Notes: generated by a model from the letters alone, not told the origin. Shown: positions 39,075 to 51,675, counted from the stretch's first letter. The stretch is DNA of 64,000 nucleotides from Datisca glomerata (GCA_003255025.1 QANY01005731.1:133019-197018); one strand, 5' to 3'. Numbers and translations: made by a program.

Positions 39075-42000
39075 GCAATCTGCGATACTCTGAAGGTGAG
39101 AGGTTGTCGTTTAGGAGAACCAACAAATGGAGGAACACCCAAATAAATAAAAGGAAGAAAAAAATCTATGCATGCCTATAAAAGACAAAAAAAGCTTCTT
39201 GTCTTCTTGTAGAGATTGTCTAACCAAAATAAATGAAACACTTCTCCCAATTAACCTTTTGACTAGGGAGATTACCATAAAGAGTGAAATCATCAGCAAC
39301 TTTATTAATATTGGCCCTTGTACCTTTACAAAAAAGGCAGGACATCATCAGCAGGAGGTGAGTAGGAGCAACAGCTCCCCTTGAAGATGAGATGAAATGA
39401 AGGCCACCATTGTTGGTCATATGAATTAAGTAACGACTAAGAAAATCTTCAGCAATACCAAATAGAACAGGAGATAAAGGATCTCCCTGAGGAACATCTC
39501 TTGAACAACTTCAATAGTGTTCAAGACTTACATTAATCAGAATTGAAATATGAGCAGAGGAGAAGATATTTTAAATCCAAGAGCAATAGGTGTGAGAGAA
39601 ACCGAAGGCTGAAAGAACTTGAATAATGAAAGACCATCGCATAGTATCAAAAGATTTCTTGATGTCCATTTTCATAGCAACATTACCACCATAATATGTT
39701 TTATTAAGACTGTTAACATAATCAGAAGCGACCACAATGCAATCCTCAATACGACGTCCTTGTCGAATTGATTTGGAGAAACAATTCTGCTAGATATACT
39801 GGCAAGCCTCTCCAAAATAATCTTCGTAATAACTTTGTAAATGAAGTTGCGAAGAATAATAGGATGAAATTGATCAATATTCGAAGCATCAGAAACTTTC
39901 AGGACAAAAGCCATAAAATTTGAGTTTAAACTAGGCATAGCGTGACCAAATCTAAAAAAGAACTAAATAGCTTTAATCGTATCACTACCAACATCCTGAC
40001 AAGCATGGAAAAATGAGCTAGTATACCACATTTTTAACTTCATCAGCATCAGGGAGGGCAGTAAGACAGTTACTATCATCAACCGAAACTAAACAGGGAT
40101 TTATATCGTCAATAATTGAATCATCATAGAGAACATTCAAATTCGGATTAGAGAATAGATCAGTATAGTAGCTAACAATATGGCTTTTAATCACGGATGT
40201 TTCAGAAAGTGGTCTTACCATCTATATTAAGAGAAGTGATAGGCTTATGAGATTTGTGAAATTTCAGCAATGTGTGATAGAAAGCAATATTATGATCGCC
40301 ATTCTACAATCATTTAACCTGACAACGATTTTTAAGCAAAAGATCTTGCCTAATAAAAAGGGAATCAAGGGTAGTATGAGCCTCCACTTCTTCATAAAAA
40401 AGAGACTCAGAAAAACCATTAGTAGAAATAAGATTTTGAATTTGTTGAAGATTATAGGAAACCTCTTAAATCTGAGAATCTAGATCACCAAGCTCACGAA
40501 AATTCCAGTCTTTTAAAGCCCATTTAAGAGTTTTTAAGTTTTTCATGAAGCCAAACATAGAATGAGTAGGGGAGCACGAGGCCCAAACATGCCGCACCAA
40601 TTTAATAAATGATGGGTGAGTAAGCCATATTGATTAAAACCTGAAAGGATGAGGGTAAGAAGAAACTAAAGGGTTCAAAGATAAAAGTAGAGGATTGTGA
40701 TCAGAATGATGTCTGGGAAGAGCAGTGCATGTCACAGAATCTTAAAGTTCCAAACAAGTAGTGGAGCAAAAAGCTCTATCTAATCGACATTCCACAAAAG
40801 AGCCACGTCTCCGACTAGCTCAGGTGAAAACAGAATCACGAGTGTCAATATCCAACAATTCACAAGAGCCAACGACATTATAAAATTCAGTACAAGAAAT
40901 TTGTTGAGGAGGAGGACTAGTTTTCTCATGAGCTCCCATAATAGCATTAAAGTTCCCAATAATAAACAACAGAAGACTAGCGAAAGAGTAAGACTAAAAA
41001 AGAGCCTCCCAAAGGGAAAATCTATGGGCATAGAGAACGTGAGCATAAACAAAAGCAGCAGAGTGAGGAGCACCGTTAGTCATAAAATCCAAATATACAT
41101 GTTGAGAATCATTTAAGGCAATTTGAACATTACTAATGGCATCAGAAGTAAATATCCAAATAGAGGCTAAGGAAGAACCCATGTTATTAAAAGTAACATG
41201 ATGAAGTCTAAAAGATTTCCAGTATGAATCACCAATAGTAGAGAAAGCTACCATAGGTTCAGCAAGATAAATAAAATCTAGTCAGTAGTCAGAGCAGAGG
41301 CGATATAGGGTACGCAGAGTATCACCATTTGCAATGCCTTTACAATTTCAATAAATTACTTTCATTTAGATTGGGGTTGATCAGCCCTAGTAGTGGGCCG
41401 AGATCCAGTGCTGGTTGAAGTATTTCCTTTTCTTCCACGACCACGTCCTTTATGAACAAGCCACCATGTCATATCAGGTTCAATAATGGAGCTATCTTTT
41501 GCAATAACAATAAAATCCTCTTGTGCCATGGTTTGTCAGGAGTTATCTTTAACCAGTTGATTGATAGCATCAACATGACTAAAATGATGATTTTCAATTT
41601 AAGTTAGAGGCATATCATTTGGTATCTGCAAGTCAATAGTAACCATCAAATCATCTGGAGATGTAGGAGAGGCGTTCTTCTGAACTTCAGTGGCACTTTT
41701 ATCAAAATTATCATCCATAAGTGATGGCATAGAAGAATGCAAACTTTCATTTGTCTGAATCGATGAGATCTTCATTGATATTCCGTGGAGAATAGACATT
41801 GTGATCTCTTATTTGATCACTCGTATCATCCACTAGGTTTTAGTGACTTGATGAATTAACATGTTCCTTGTCTCCCAACGTATTATTCTTAGCCTGATAA
41901 TTACGAGTTATTGATTGACATCTAGAAGGAGGACGAGAATTATCCTTGTCTATAGGCTTGAGAGAGCGACAATTAGCGGTGTTATGACCAAGAGAAGAAC

Positions 42001-43450
42001 AAACATTGCAAAAAGTAGGCATATTCTCATATTTAAGTACACATAGAATTTCACGTTGTCATTTTAATTAGAAGAGATTCCGGTGGATTTTTTTAAAGGT
42101 CCACATCAATCAAAAGCATTGCAAAATGATCAAAGTCCCCTGAAATTGCTGATTGATCAAACTTTAATGGGACGACGATTGTACTTGCAATATCTATTAA
42201 GATTTGAGGATGCCAGTAATCCTAACCTAGTTCATGAATTCAGACCAAAAGTTATGCGTTTGTGGACTTTTGTTTCCAGGGATTGATTCCCGGTGTCCAG
42301 CCTTGTAATCGTAGAGTATAAGGTTTCAAAGAGATCGACCCTCGGCTGCCAACTAATTTTCTGTCTTCTTTAGAGTGAAGAAGAATCTGGAAGAATCCTC
42401 TTCCTAAAGAGATGAGACGTCATTATGAGAGTTGCCAAATACTTTGAAGTTTTGAGCGAAGATCAGCGAGACGTCGAGGCTTATCTCCTTTGGCCAGAAC
42501 AATACACCCAACAAAAAAGTGTTGGCATAGTTATAGGTGCTCTTCATAGGTTTCTTGTTAACATGAATCGAAAAGCTTTCAGTCCTTGATATCTAAGATG
42601 AAAGATGTCCTAGAATGATCATAGAACCTACAGCAGCAGCGTAACTCTTAATAGGAGCAGAGTCTGAGCATTGTTGATGTTGCTGATTTGAAGAGACATG
42701 AGTAGCTTTTTATGATCTTCATCCTTACTCTTTTCTGTCCATACTTTGGATTGTTTGGTGACAGCACCAAACATGGTAGCGTGCAAAATATATGGATCTA
42801 TTGAAGATGGATTCTCAGTGGCCTTAACAGTCACTGAAGACATGAGGGGAGGGGCAGTGTTCGACATGGTTTCCTAGTCGAACATCGCCCAAAATATAAC
42901 CCACGACCAACCTATGAACACCCGTTCAAGACACTATATACCCATGACAAAGCAGAAATACCCAAGGCAAAACAAATCCAAGGTAAGTTTCAATCCAGCC
43001 CCACAATAAGACCCATGACAGTACCTAAGAAAGAACCTTGGCAAACCAGATAGACCTATAGCAAACAACTAGAAATAGATCAGAATAAAAAAAGCAGAGT
43101 AGAAGAACAAAATCACGACAAGACAGAGTATAACAAAATTGAAGACAGAACAGAGCAGAAATGATGACAACCCAACCATAAAATCACGGCAAAGTAGAGA
43201 AACCGAAGGCAATTAACCCACAAAAATCAGAACAAATCCACGAAATAATAAGAAAAACTAAACAAACCAGAGGAGAGCCCACAATAGCAGAAGCAAAGAG
43301 GTAGAAAAATCAACAAACCAGAGATGGACCACGACGAAAACCCACGTGAATGAGAACCCAACAAGTTCTCTGGTGAACACACGAGCACAGTGCAGTCCCA
43401 CGAAGAAACCGTAATCGCCTACCAGTAATGTGTAATTACTCAATGACACC
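39075..43450 (-). mobile_element. LINE retrotransposon, 5' part: ORF1, endonuclease and RT (broken)
   Basis: Reading leftward, ORF1 starts near 42,867 (M-S-N-T-A-P-P-L-M). It contains a nucleic-acid-binding region and a zinc knuckle C-N-V-C-S-S-L-G-H-N-T-A-N-C (C-x2-C-x4-H-x4-C) at about 41,985-42,022. ORF2 follows: an endonuclease domain at about 41,350-40,500 and RT at about 40,230-39,075. The RT active site is preserved as A-D-D-V-L around 39,345, but in a different frame from its left neighbour. There are many stops. The 5' UTR (42,870-43,450) is Asn/Lys-poor noncoding sequence. It continues into 28,890-30,767. Confidence 0.8.
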
Positions 43451-43499
43451 AGAAACTATATTGTTAAAAAACAACTTCGCCGAGATGTACAAAACAAGC

Positions 43500-45665
43500 A
43501 CAAACACTTGATGTAATAAAATGAGCAAAACAATAATGATAAGCTATATTTCAATAAATTTATATTGAAAATACAATCTTAAAGGTCATACCGTAATGCC
43601 CAAACTAAAGTGACATCAAGACACCCATACATTCGATACGTAACATAAAATCACTTGGTTAAAGTCCCTTAGTTAATGGATCTTGGATCTTCTAACATAG
43701 CATCAATGCTAATATGTTCATATTCAACATCGCCATTATCAACCATCTCTCTAACCTTATAATATTTGAGATCTATGTAAGTAGCACCGCCATAATTTTT
43801 CATGCTGTTAGAGAAACGTACTGCAGCCAGATTATCTTAATAGACCCTAACACGTTCATAGATGAAATTAACAATTTTAAGCGCATATTGAAATTATTTA
43901 GCTAAATAGCATGAGTCCCAGCCTCAAAACATGCAACACTTGCTGCTTGCATAGTGGAAGAAGCCTCAAGCGATTGTTTTGCACTCTTCCAAGATACTGC
44001 ACCACCTGCCAATAGGAAAATATAACATGTAATAGATTTCATATCATCTGTGCATCATGCAAGATCAATATCTATGTACCAAATAACCTTTATGTTATCA
44101 ACTCTTCTATAAACCAACACATGATTCTTTGTTTTCGGCAAATATCTTAAGACTTTCTTTGCAACCACCCAATGATCATGGCCCGGTTTTGTAGAGTATC
44201 TTCCTAATACATTTGCAGCATAAGCTATGTCTAGCTTGGTGCAAACCTCAGCATACATCAAACTACCTACATCACTAGAATAAGGGATATTCTTCATAAC
44301 TTCTTTTTCAACTTCATTATCGGGACACTTGCTAACTTTGTCCCCTTTACAGACAGGAGCTACTCCAGGTTTACAGTTTTGGATATGAATAGAATTGAGC
44401 ACGCAGTCAATATATCCATTTTGAGATTATCCCAACACCTTTTGTGATCTATCTCTATGAATTTTTATCCCCAATACGTACACAGCCTCTCCAAGATCTT
44501 TCATGTCAAAAGTCCTCAAAAGCATCGACTTTATTTATGTAAGAGACCCAAATCGTTGCATGCGAGGAGAATATAATCAACACACAGAATAAGAAAAATG
44601 AACTTACTCTCACTGATCTTAAGATATACACAAGGGTAAATTTATTACTCTCAAATCCCATAGATTGCACTACTTCATGAAATTTGAGGTACCATTGTCT
44701 AGATGCTTGTTTTAGACCATACATACTCTTTTTCAAGTGGAAAAATAAATCTTCTGTTCCAGGCTGTTGAAAACCTTCTGGTTGAATCATGTATACTTCT
44801 TCATTGAGAAACACTATTAACATCCATTGATGAAGTTCTAAGTCAAAATGTGTTGTTAAAGCCATAATAAATCTGAATGAGTCTTTTGATGATACAAGAG
44901 AAAAGATCTCTATATAATCAACGCCTTGCCTCTGAATGTATCCTTTTGCTACCAATTTGGCCTTGTACCGCTCGATTTCTCCTTTTGAATATCTTTTAAT
45001 TTTGAAGATCCATTTACACCTAATTGGTTTAAAACCTTCGGAAAGCTCATTAAGTTCCCATACATCATTCTCTGCCATAGATTACATGTCTTCTTTCATT
45101 GCCTCAATTCACTTATCCAATTGTGTGCTAAAGATAGCCTCATCATAACAAACAGGATCAACAAAATTATCAAGTTCCCCTAAATAGATCACAAAATCAT
45201 CAGAAATTGCAGGCCTCATATCTCTCTGTGATCGTCTTATTGGCATAGGTTTATTGATTATCACTTGCTGGACTGGTAAAGGATTTTCCAGTACTTGGCC
45301 ATTTTCATTCAACTGCTCAATGCCACATTCCTCTATAGGTTATGATTCACTATCCGGCCTAGAGCTCAAAATGAGTTTTTGGAATGGATTCACTGTCCGG
45401 TCTGGAACTCTTTTAGTGCCAATTTTTTCAACATTCATGGTATGGTTCTCTACTAAATTTAATCTATATAAACCACTAGACAAAAAACCATCACCAACCA
45501 TGCATGAATTAAAGTAAATTTGAAAACTTCCATTACTAAAGTTAAAAGAATATCCAGACTCATCAAGTTTTGAAACAGACAATAAATTTCGATGCATAAA
45601 AGGAACATAAACTGTATTTTCTAAATCAAGTCAAGAACCGTTTTGGGAAAATAATCTAATAGTTC
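43500..45665 (-). mobile_element. Ty1/copia retrotransposon remnant lacking integrase
   Basis: On the minus strand from 45,665: a GAG-pre-integrase stretch (M-H-R-N-L-L-S-V-S-K-L-D), then directly the linker before RT (R-R-S-Q-R-D-M-R-P). RT follows: W-E-L-N-E-L-S-E-G-F-K-P-I-R-C-K-W-I-F-K at 45,078 onward, F-H-L-K-K-S-M-Y-G-L-K-Q-A-S-R-Q-W-Y. Then comes the C-terminal RT/RNase H region (C-T-K-L-D-I-A-Y-A-A at about 44,220), ending near 43,640. The integrase core is missing between the first two. A small deletion removes part of the RT Asp region, and other frames are shifted. Sequence at 43,500-43,610 may be the start of the 3' LTR. Confidence 0.85.
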
Positions 45666-46405
45666 CCACTCCTTTCTCTCTCTATATATACACACATGTA
45701 CACACACTTAACTCACCATTAAAGATGACAAAATATGCAACAACGTTTGCCAATTCAAGCTATACTCACAAATTTTTCGAGTCCATTGTAATCTTAATTC
45801 TTTGCTCATCAATGTGTTAAGGCACGAAATGTTCAAAAAGCATTAAATATTCATGGACGACTCGGTCAAGTCCCACTGCGTTAACCTATTCTCTAACTTC
45901 TTTTTCCAAAGCACTAAACCTATTTCAAAACAAATATATACAACAAGAAAAAACAAATTGAACTCTTTCAAACTTCTTTTTATGGCAGTTTATATATAAA
46001 CAAAGAACTTAATTTAGTAGTTTAATAAAACTATTTAATATTCTTCAAATAATTTAGGAATAGCAACCTAAGTTTCTTGTGTGCATTGCAATTTGCAAAT
46101 ATAATTTGAATAATTAAATAAAGCACTGAAGGAGACCAAGTCCTACGAAAAAGTATTTAAGTATGATATAGATAAGATTAATTCCTAATTAAATACTATC
46201 TGTAATATAAAAGACAACGGAATTTTTGTCACAGTCAAATATTTGTCATATTATTGTAGACGTGAAAACTTGCCGGCAGCTTTTGGAGGAATATGGAAAT
46301 ATGACATATGATTTGTTTGGTTGTATAATGTAATAAACAGTGGTTATGACTTTGTCAATTTACAAGGCCGACTTATCGAACAAGCCAATTAAGCTCTTTT
46401 CTATC

Positions 46406-46412
46406 TATAAAA
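46406..46412 (+). promoter_or_regulatory. TATA box of germin-like gene 1
   Basis: TATAAAA lies 111 bp upstream of the start codon in a block that is almost identical to that of gene 2 (50,805-50,811). A C-T-C-T-C-T-rich leader follows. Confidence 0.7.
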
Positions 46413-46522
46413 GCATCTCAATATGGAGTTTCTTTCCACAACTCTGATCTCTCTCTTTCCAGTTGGTTAAAAAGTTATCAAATCATATATAGAGATCAAT
46501 TTCTCCAACTGAAATTTTAGGA

Positions 46523-47273
46523 ATGGCCTCTCGACTTCTCTTTTTAGGAGCTATCCTAGCTATTGTTTGCTCAATTGCTCTTGCTTCTGATCCTAGTTCT
46601 CTTCAAGATTTTTGTGTAGCAGACCCAAACAGTCCTGGTAGGACGTGCAATTTAATATGTCCAATTAATTTATCTCGCAAAGATCAAACTACGTATAATC
46701 TATTAGTTTCTAACCTATTTGTAATTTTTTTTTACAGTCCTGATCAATGGATTTGTTTGTAAGAACCCGAACCTCGTAACAACAAATGACTTCTTCTTCA
46801 GCGGACTCCACTTAGCAGGCAACACATCAAACGCTGTTGGATCTCGTGTGACTCCTGTAAATGTTGCTCAAATACCAGGACTTAATACTTTAGGCATTTC
46901 TGTTGTTCGTATTGACTACGCGCCACTTGGTCAAAACCCTCCACATACACATCCTCGAGCAACTGAAATTCTAGTAGTCCTTCAAGGTAGCCTTTTTGTC
47001 GGTTTCGTCACCTCCAACCCAGAAAACCGTCTCATATCAAAGGTACTTCAAAAGGGTGATGTCTTTGTGTTTCCAGTTGGTCTTGTTCACTTTCAGCAAA
47101 ATGTCGGACGTGGTAATGCAGTAGCCATTGCAGCTCTAAGCAGTCAAAATCCAGGTGTCATTAGCATTGCAAATGCTGTATTTGGATCAAAACCTAAGAT
47201 TTCAAATGATATCCTCGCAAAGGCTTTCCAAGTGAATAGGCCTATAATAGATGCTATTCAGTCAAGGTTCTAG
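46523..47273 (+). CDS. Germin-like protein 1 (secreted cupin), two exons
   Basis: Exons 46,523-46,637 and 46,738-47,273 (GT-AG intron of 100 bp) encode 216 aa, the usual length of germin-like proteins. Residues 1-21 form a signal peptide (hydrophobic, ending I-A-L-A). The mature start [10 protein letters not shown] is typical. Two Cys (31 and 46) should form the conserved disulfide. The cupin boxes are [10 protein letters not shown] (His108, His110, Glu115) and [13 protein letters not shown] (His156), giving the four manganese ligands. N67-T-S is an N-glycosylation site. Family members are extracellular hexamers; some are oxalate oxidases or superoxide dismutases, but the substrate cannot be read here. 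It looks intact, with a TATA box and a downstream 3' region. Confidence 0.95.
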
Positions 47274-50090
47274 ACAAACAGAATGGGTGTGGCTGTTCGT
47301 TTATATAATACTTCACATTTTTCCTTTTAAGCATTTGATATTTCGTATTTATTTTCTTTCCCAGTTTCATTTTCTCTTTTCCTCCATTTGGAAAATAGAA
47401 TTCGTTGGTTTTGGTTTAGTTTGATTGTATTATTCGTTGAATTAAGTTATTTTTAATGGAATCATGTAATTCTACTATGTAATTCAGTTGAAATTTTCAA
47501 AGGCTTATATTGGAATCAATCAATTAAATTAACTATTAACTTACTCAATAGAATGTATGCAAAAAAGTTAATAATAAATGTATGTTGTTGTCTCATAAAT
47601 CAAGATATATAGTTGTTTTCTTTCATAGTTTTAGATATATCCTCTCATATATAGGAGTGTTTCTGTTTGACTTGAAAATCTTGACCAATTTGCTGGGTCA
47701 AAAATCATTGGACCGTGATAATGTGGTGAACCAAAAACCTACGTCCCTAATAAGTTAGTGTGTGAGCAAGTCAAAATTCAATCAAAGAAACTGAATTTAA
47801 AAGATATTTCAAAGTTCATCTATATTCTAATCATTCAACTATTGTGAGGAGTAGAGAACCAATCTCCTTTAGGTTTCTACTATTACATGCAATCAAAAAC
47901 TAAAAACTTGGATTGAAATAAAAAAATAACAAAAACAACTCCAGGCAATTGAATTTAAGGTTTGCACAAAAATAAACTTGAAAGTTACTTAAAGTACAAG
48001 ACTTACGAAAAAATAAAAGTGAATTGATTTGCGAAAACTAAATAGTAAAATTAGGGAGGAAAAATTAGGTTGAAAAGTTGAAAGCTTGATTTTTTATTAT
48101 TGAGTCGGTCCCTTTCTTCTCTCTACTTGATCTCCTTTTATAGATGTAGAATATTCTTGAGAGTGGTTTTTTCTTGGTTTGATGATAAGATCTGATAGCA
48201 TCATCTCTATTTTAATTTGAAATTTGAAACTTTTCTCTGAAATGATCTTATCCCTTCTGATATTTTAGGCGATTTGAACTCTTCATGAAATTAAAATTTT
48301 TTATGAACTTAATGAGACTCATAATCTTATTAATGGTATTGACATCTTGGTATCCAAAATATCATAACTTTGGCCTGATAGAACAAAAATTTATTCATTA
48401 GAATTTTCCTTCAGCTAATAATGAGATTTCTCGACCAAGATATGAAAAATATCGATCAACTAGAACATATTGGCCAAAGTGAAAATAACTTTTAGCTAAC
48501 CTCAGCCAACTAGAGATATCTTGACCAAAATCAACTGAGATGAAACCATAGTAAAAAAATCGGTCAAGATGAAACTTTGACAAAAAGTATTGGCCAAGAT
48601 GGAACATTGGCAAAAATGTTGGCCAATGAGACATCTTGGCCAAAATTAAATTTTGGCTAACAAAATATTCTTGGCCAACTCTTGATTCATCCATACTTAA
48701 AAATCTTGGCTACTAAGATCTCGGCCAAAATATTTTTATATGTATGTATATATGTATTTTAAAAAAAACTTATTTTAATTCACAAATAACATGAATATAA
48801 AATGTCTCATCCATTAGGCTAGAGAATTAACTCATGTGACTTCTGATCCTGAAATCGTATTTAATCTCATAAGTCGAAAATTATCCACTAATATTTATTG
48901 TTTCTTTCTATGTCCATTTGTCAGATTATGGCCGAAATAGTTTATTTTGTGGGTTTAGTGGTTCCTTAGAACTACAAGACTTTGACACTCAAATTGTCAG
49001 CCATCATATTACAAACAGACCTTTTGCAGATTGGTACATTGCACTCCAACTTCCCTCCAACCCGAATAGAGTTTTTCCGCAATTCTTTTCTGACTTATCT
49101 ATAGTGTTGTTTGTAATTTTATGATCTTTTCCTGTAAGTTTTTTTAATTCCAGTTTGTTTAAGGTAGAAGATTTTTCCTTTTGTGTAGAGGATGTTTTAC
49201 AACATGTGAATATTTGATTAACAACGCGACATTATTAATGGTTGTAATCTCTATTTGGGTGATTATTGAAGTTTGTTTGCCCAAAGAACAAATAATAAAT
49301 AATTAAACAACAGATTTGATGAAAATTTACTACGGAGAGGCTAGGCATTGCCTCTCTAGACGTGTGCAATTTTTATTCATTATTTATTTAAATAAATAAT
49401 TAACTAACCATGCACCATTGTAATTTTTGTCGAATTAAATAGATGGTTATCATCATCATTATTATATGCACTAAAAAATACTAAGCAATCAAAATTTTCT
49501 TGCTATTTTCTGAAAGATAATATTGATCAATGATAAATAAAACTAAGTCCTAGTTTAATAAGTTTTGGAGTATTACAAATAACCATATTAGTGTACATTT
49601 TATAGCTTCGTAAAAAATAAAATATGTTTTATAAAAAACATATTGTTCATTTGACAAGGTCACCTTCAAATATCAAGGAGAAAGTTCTGGTTACATAACT
49701 AAATTTCCAGGTTTAGCCGGCTTGTTTGATACTGTCTTTGAATGCATGCAAGCAATATAGTTTATTTCCATTGGGAAAAGAAATAAGTAATTGAACCCTG
49801 TTTAATTATTATATTAGAGAGAACATGGTTTCACATTCATATAATATGGAAAGCTGAAAAATATTTGCAGTGTTTGATATGCAAAATTTTAATTCATATA
49901 CATATGTAGATAATAAACATACACACACATATGTATGTATATATATATATTAAAGTTTTTCACAGTACAACTCTTATACGGGTATAGAGGTTGTTTTATG
50001 TACACATATATACATGCGTATATATTTTACGTACACTCATACAAAAACACTCATATATTGTACAAGGTTGTACTGAATAACCATATACAC
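47274..50090. other. 3' flank of germin-like gene 1 and spacer
   Basis: 47,274-48,275 belongs to the duplicated unit and contains the 3' UTR, with AT-rich polyadenylation-type sequence. 48,400-48,730 is a tandem repeat (listed). 48,900-50,090 is AT-rich with a short open frame at 48,918-49,124 that I do not recognise, and CA/TA runs at 49,910-50,100. No other gene seen. Confidence 0.6.
48400..48730. repeat. Degenerate array of TTGGCCAA-containing units
   Basis: The palindromic core TTGGCCAA or TTGACCAA recurs about every 20-30 bp with linkers such as AGATGAAAC and AAAAATG. On the minus strand it reads as a repetitive peptide (L-A-K-M, H-L-G-Q-Y-F), which I take as an artefact of the repeat. 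It lies between the two germin-like units and is present once only. Confidence 0.65.
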
Positions 50091-50804
50091 ACACATAACC
50101 CAGCATGAAAGATGATAAAATATGCAACAACCTTTCCTAATTCAAGCTATACTCACAATTTTTCCTAGTCCATTGTAATCTTAATTCTTTGCTCGTCAAT
50201 GTTAAGGCAAGAAATGTTCAAAAAGCATCAAATATTCATGGACGACTCAGTCGAATCCCATTGCTTTAATCTATTCTCTCACTTCTTTTTTCAAAGCTCT
50301 AAACCTATTCCTTCAAAACAAATATATGCAACAAGAAGAAACAAATTGATCTCTTTCAAACATTGTTTTATGGCAGTTTAATTAATAACAAAGAACTTAA
50401 TTTTGTAGTTTAATTAAACTATTTAATCTTCTTTAAATATTTCAGAATTAGCAACCTATAATTTTCTTGTGTCCATTGCAATTTGAAAATATAATTTGAG
50501 TAATTAAATAAAACACTTAAACTGCTGACGGTGACCAAGTCCTATGTAAAAGTATTTAAGTATGATATAGATAAGATTAATTCCTAAGTAAATACTATCT
50601 GTACTATAAAATACAACGGAATTATTGTCACAGTCTAATATTAATTTGTCATATTCTTATAGACGTGAAAACTTGCCGGCAGCTTTTGGAAGAATATGGA
50701 ATTATGACATATGATTTGGTTGGTTGTAAAATGTAATAATCAGTGGTTATGACTTTGTCAACTTACAAGGACCCATCGAACAAGCCAATTAAGCTATTCC
50801 TATC

Positions 50805-50811
50805 TATAAAA
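50805..50811 (+). promoter_or_regulatory. TATA box of germin-like gene 2
   Basis: TATAAAA, 114 bp upstream of the start codon, in the same context as gene 1. Confidence 0.7.
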
Positions 50812-50924
50812 GCATCTCAATATGGAGTTTTTTTCCACAACTCTAATCTCTATCTTTCCCTTTGGTTAAAAAGTTATCAAATCATATATAGAGATCAATT
50901 TCCCCTTCAACTGAAATTTTAGGA

Positions 50925-51675
50925 ATGGCCTCTCCACTTCTCTTTTTAGGAGTTATCCTAGCTATTGTTTGCTCAATTGCTGTTGCTTCTGATCCTAGTT
51001 CTCTTCAAGATCTTTGTGTTGCAGACCCAAACAGTCCAGGTAGACGTGCAATTTAATAGGTTGAGTTAGTTTATTTCGCAACTATCGAACTATGTATATC
51101 TTTTATTTGTTTCTAACTTATTTTGATTGCTTTTTGCAGTCTTGATTAATGGATTTGTTTGTAAGAACCCAAACCTCATAACAGCAAATGACTTCTTCTT
51201 CAGCGGACTCCACTTAGCAGGCAACACATCAAACGTTGTTGGATCTCGTGTGACTCCTGTAAATGTTGCTCAAATACCAGGACTTAATACTTTAGGCATT
51301 TCTGTTGTTCGTATTGACTACGCGCCACTTGGTCAAAACCCTCCACATACACATCCTCGAGCAACTGAAATTCTAGTAGTCCTTCAAGGTAGCCTCCTTG
51401 TCGGTTTCGTCACCTCCAACCCAGAAAACCGTCTCATATCAAAGGTACTTCGAAAGGGTGATGTCTTTGTGTTTCCAGTTGGTCTTGTTCACTTTCAGCA
51501 AAATGTCGGACGTGGTAATGCAGTCGCCATTGCAGCTCTAAGCAGTCAAAATCCAGGTGTCATTACCATTGCAAATGCTGTATTTGGATCAAAACCTAAG
51601 ATTTCAAATGATATCCTCGCAAAGGCTTTCCAAGTGAATAGGCCAATAATAGATGCTATTCAGTCAAGGTTCTAG
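50925..51675 (+). CDS. Germin-like protein 2 (secreted cupin), two exons
   Basis: Exons 50,925-51,039 and 51,140-51,675 with a 100-bp GT-AG intron encode 216 aa. An open frame also runs back from exon 2 to 51,127, but exon 1 with its signal peptide is the proper start. It differs from protein 1 at ten places by my count: R4P, A10V, L20V, F30L, V52I, T54A, A71V, F125L, Q143R and S181T. All manganese ligands (His108, His110, Glu115, His156), both Cys (31 and 46) and N67-T-S are kept. Four of the ten changes fall in the signal peptide or just after it. Exon 2 is nearly identical to gene 1 while introns differ at about a fifth of sites. Role as for gene 1. Confidence 0.95.

Larger units (their letters stand above)
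36684..39315 (+). repeat. Tandem duplication, unit 2
   Basis: Diverged copy of 33,948-36,683. The joint is at T-T-G-G-C-C-C-T-T-G-T-A|A-A-T-G-T-T-T-C. In this unit the LINE part runs on into the rest of the element. Unit 2 has a shorter intron remnant after the tubulin exon. Confidence 0.85.
45695..48275 (+). repeat. Germin-like tandem duplication, unit 1
   Basis: The promoter, gene and downstream flank recur at about 50,088-52,625, offset about 4,390 bp. Upstream phrases such as GATGACAAAATATGCAACAAC match the counterpart near 50,111, and downstream ones such as GAATTTAAAAGATATT (about 47,795) match 52,112. Confidence 0.85.

Noticed and set aside
48398..48694. 98-codon minus-strand frame between the germin-like genes
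   Set aside because: Its repetitive peptide follows from the TTGGCCAA array; no start context or homologue recognised.
51127..51139. Alternative start of germin-like protein 2 inside the intron
   Set aside because: It would lose the signal peptide and conserved N-terminal Cys; the spliced model matches gene 1 exactly.
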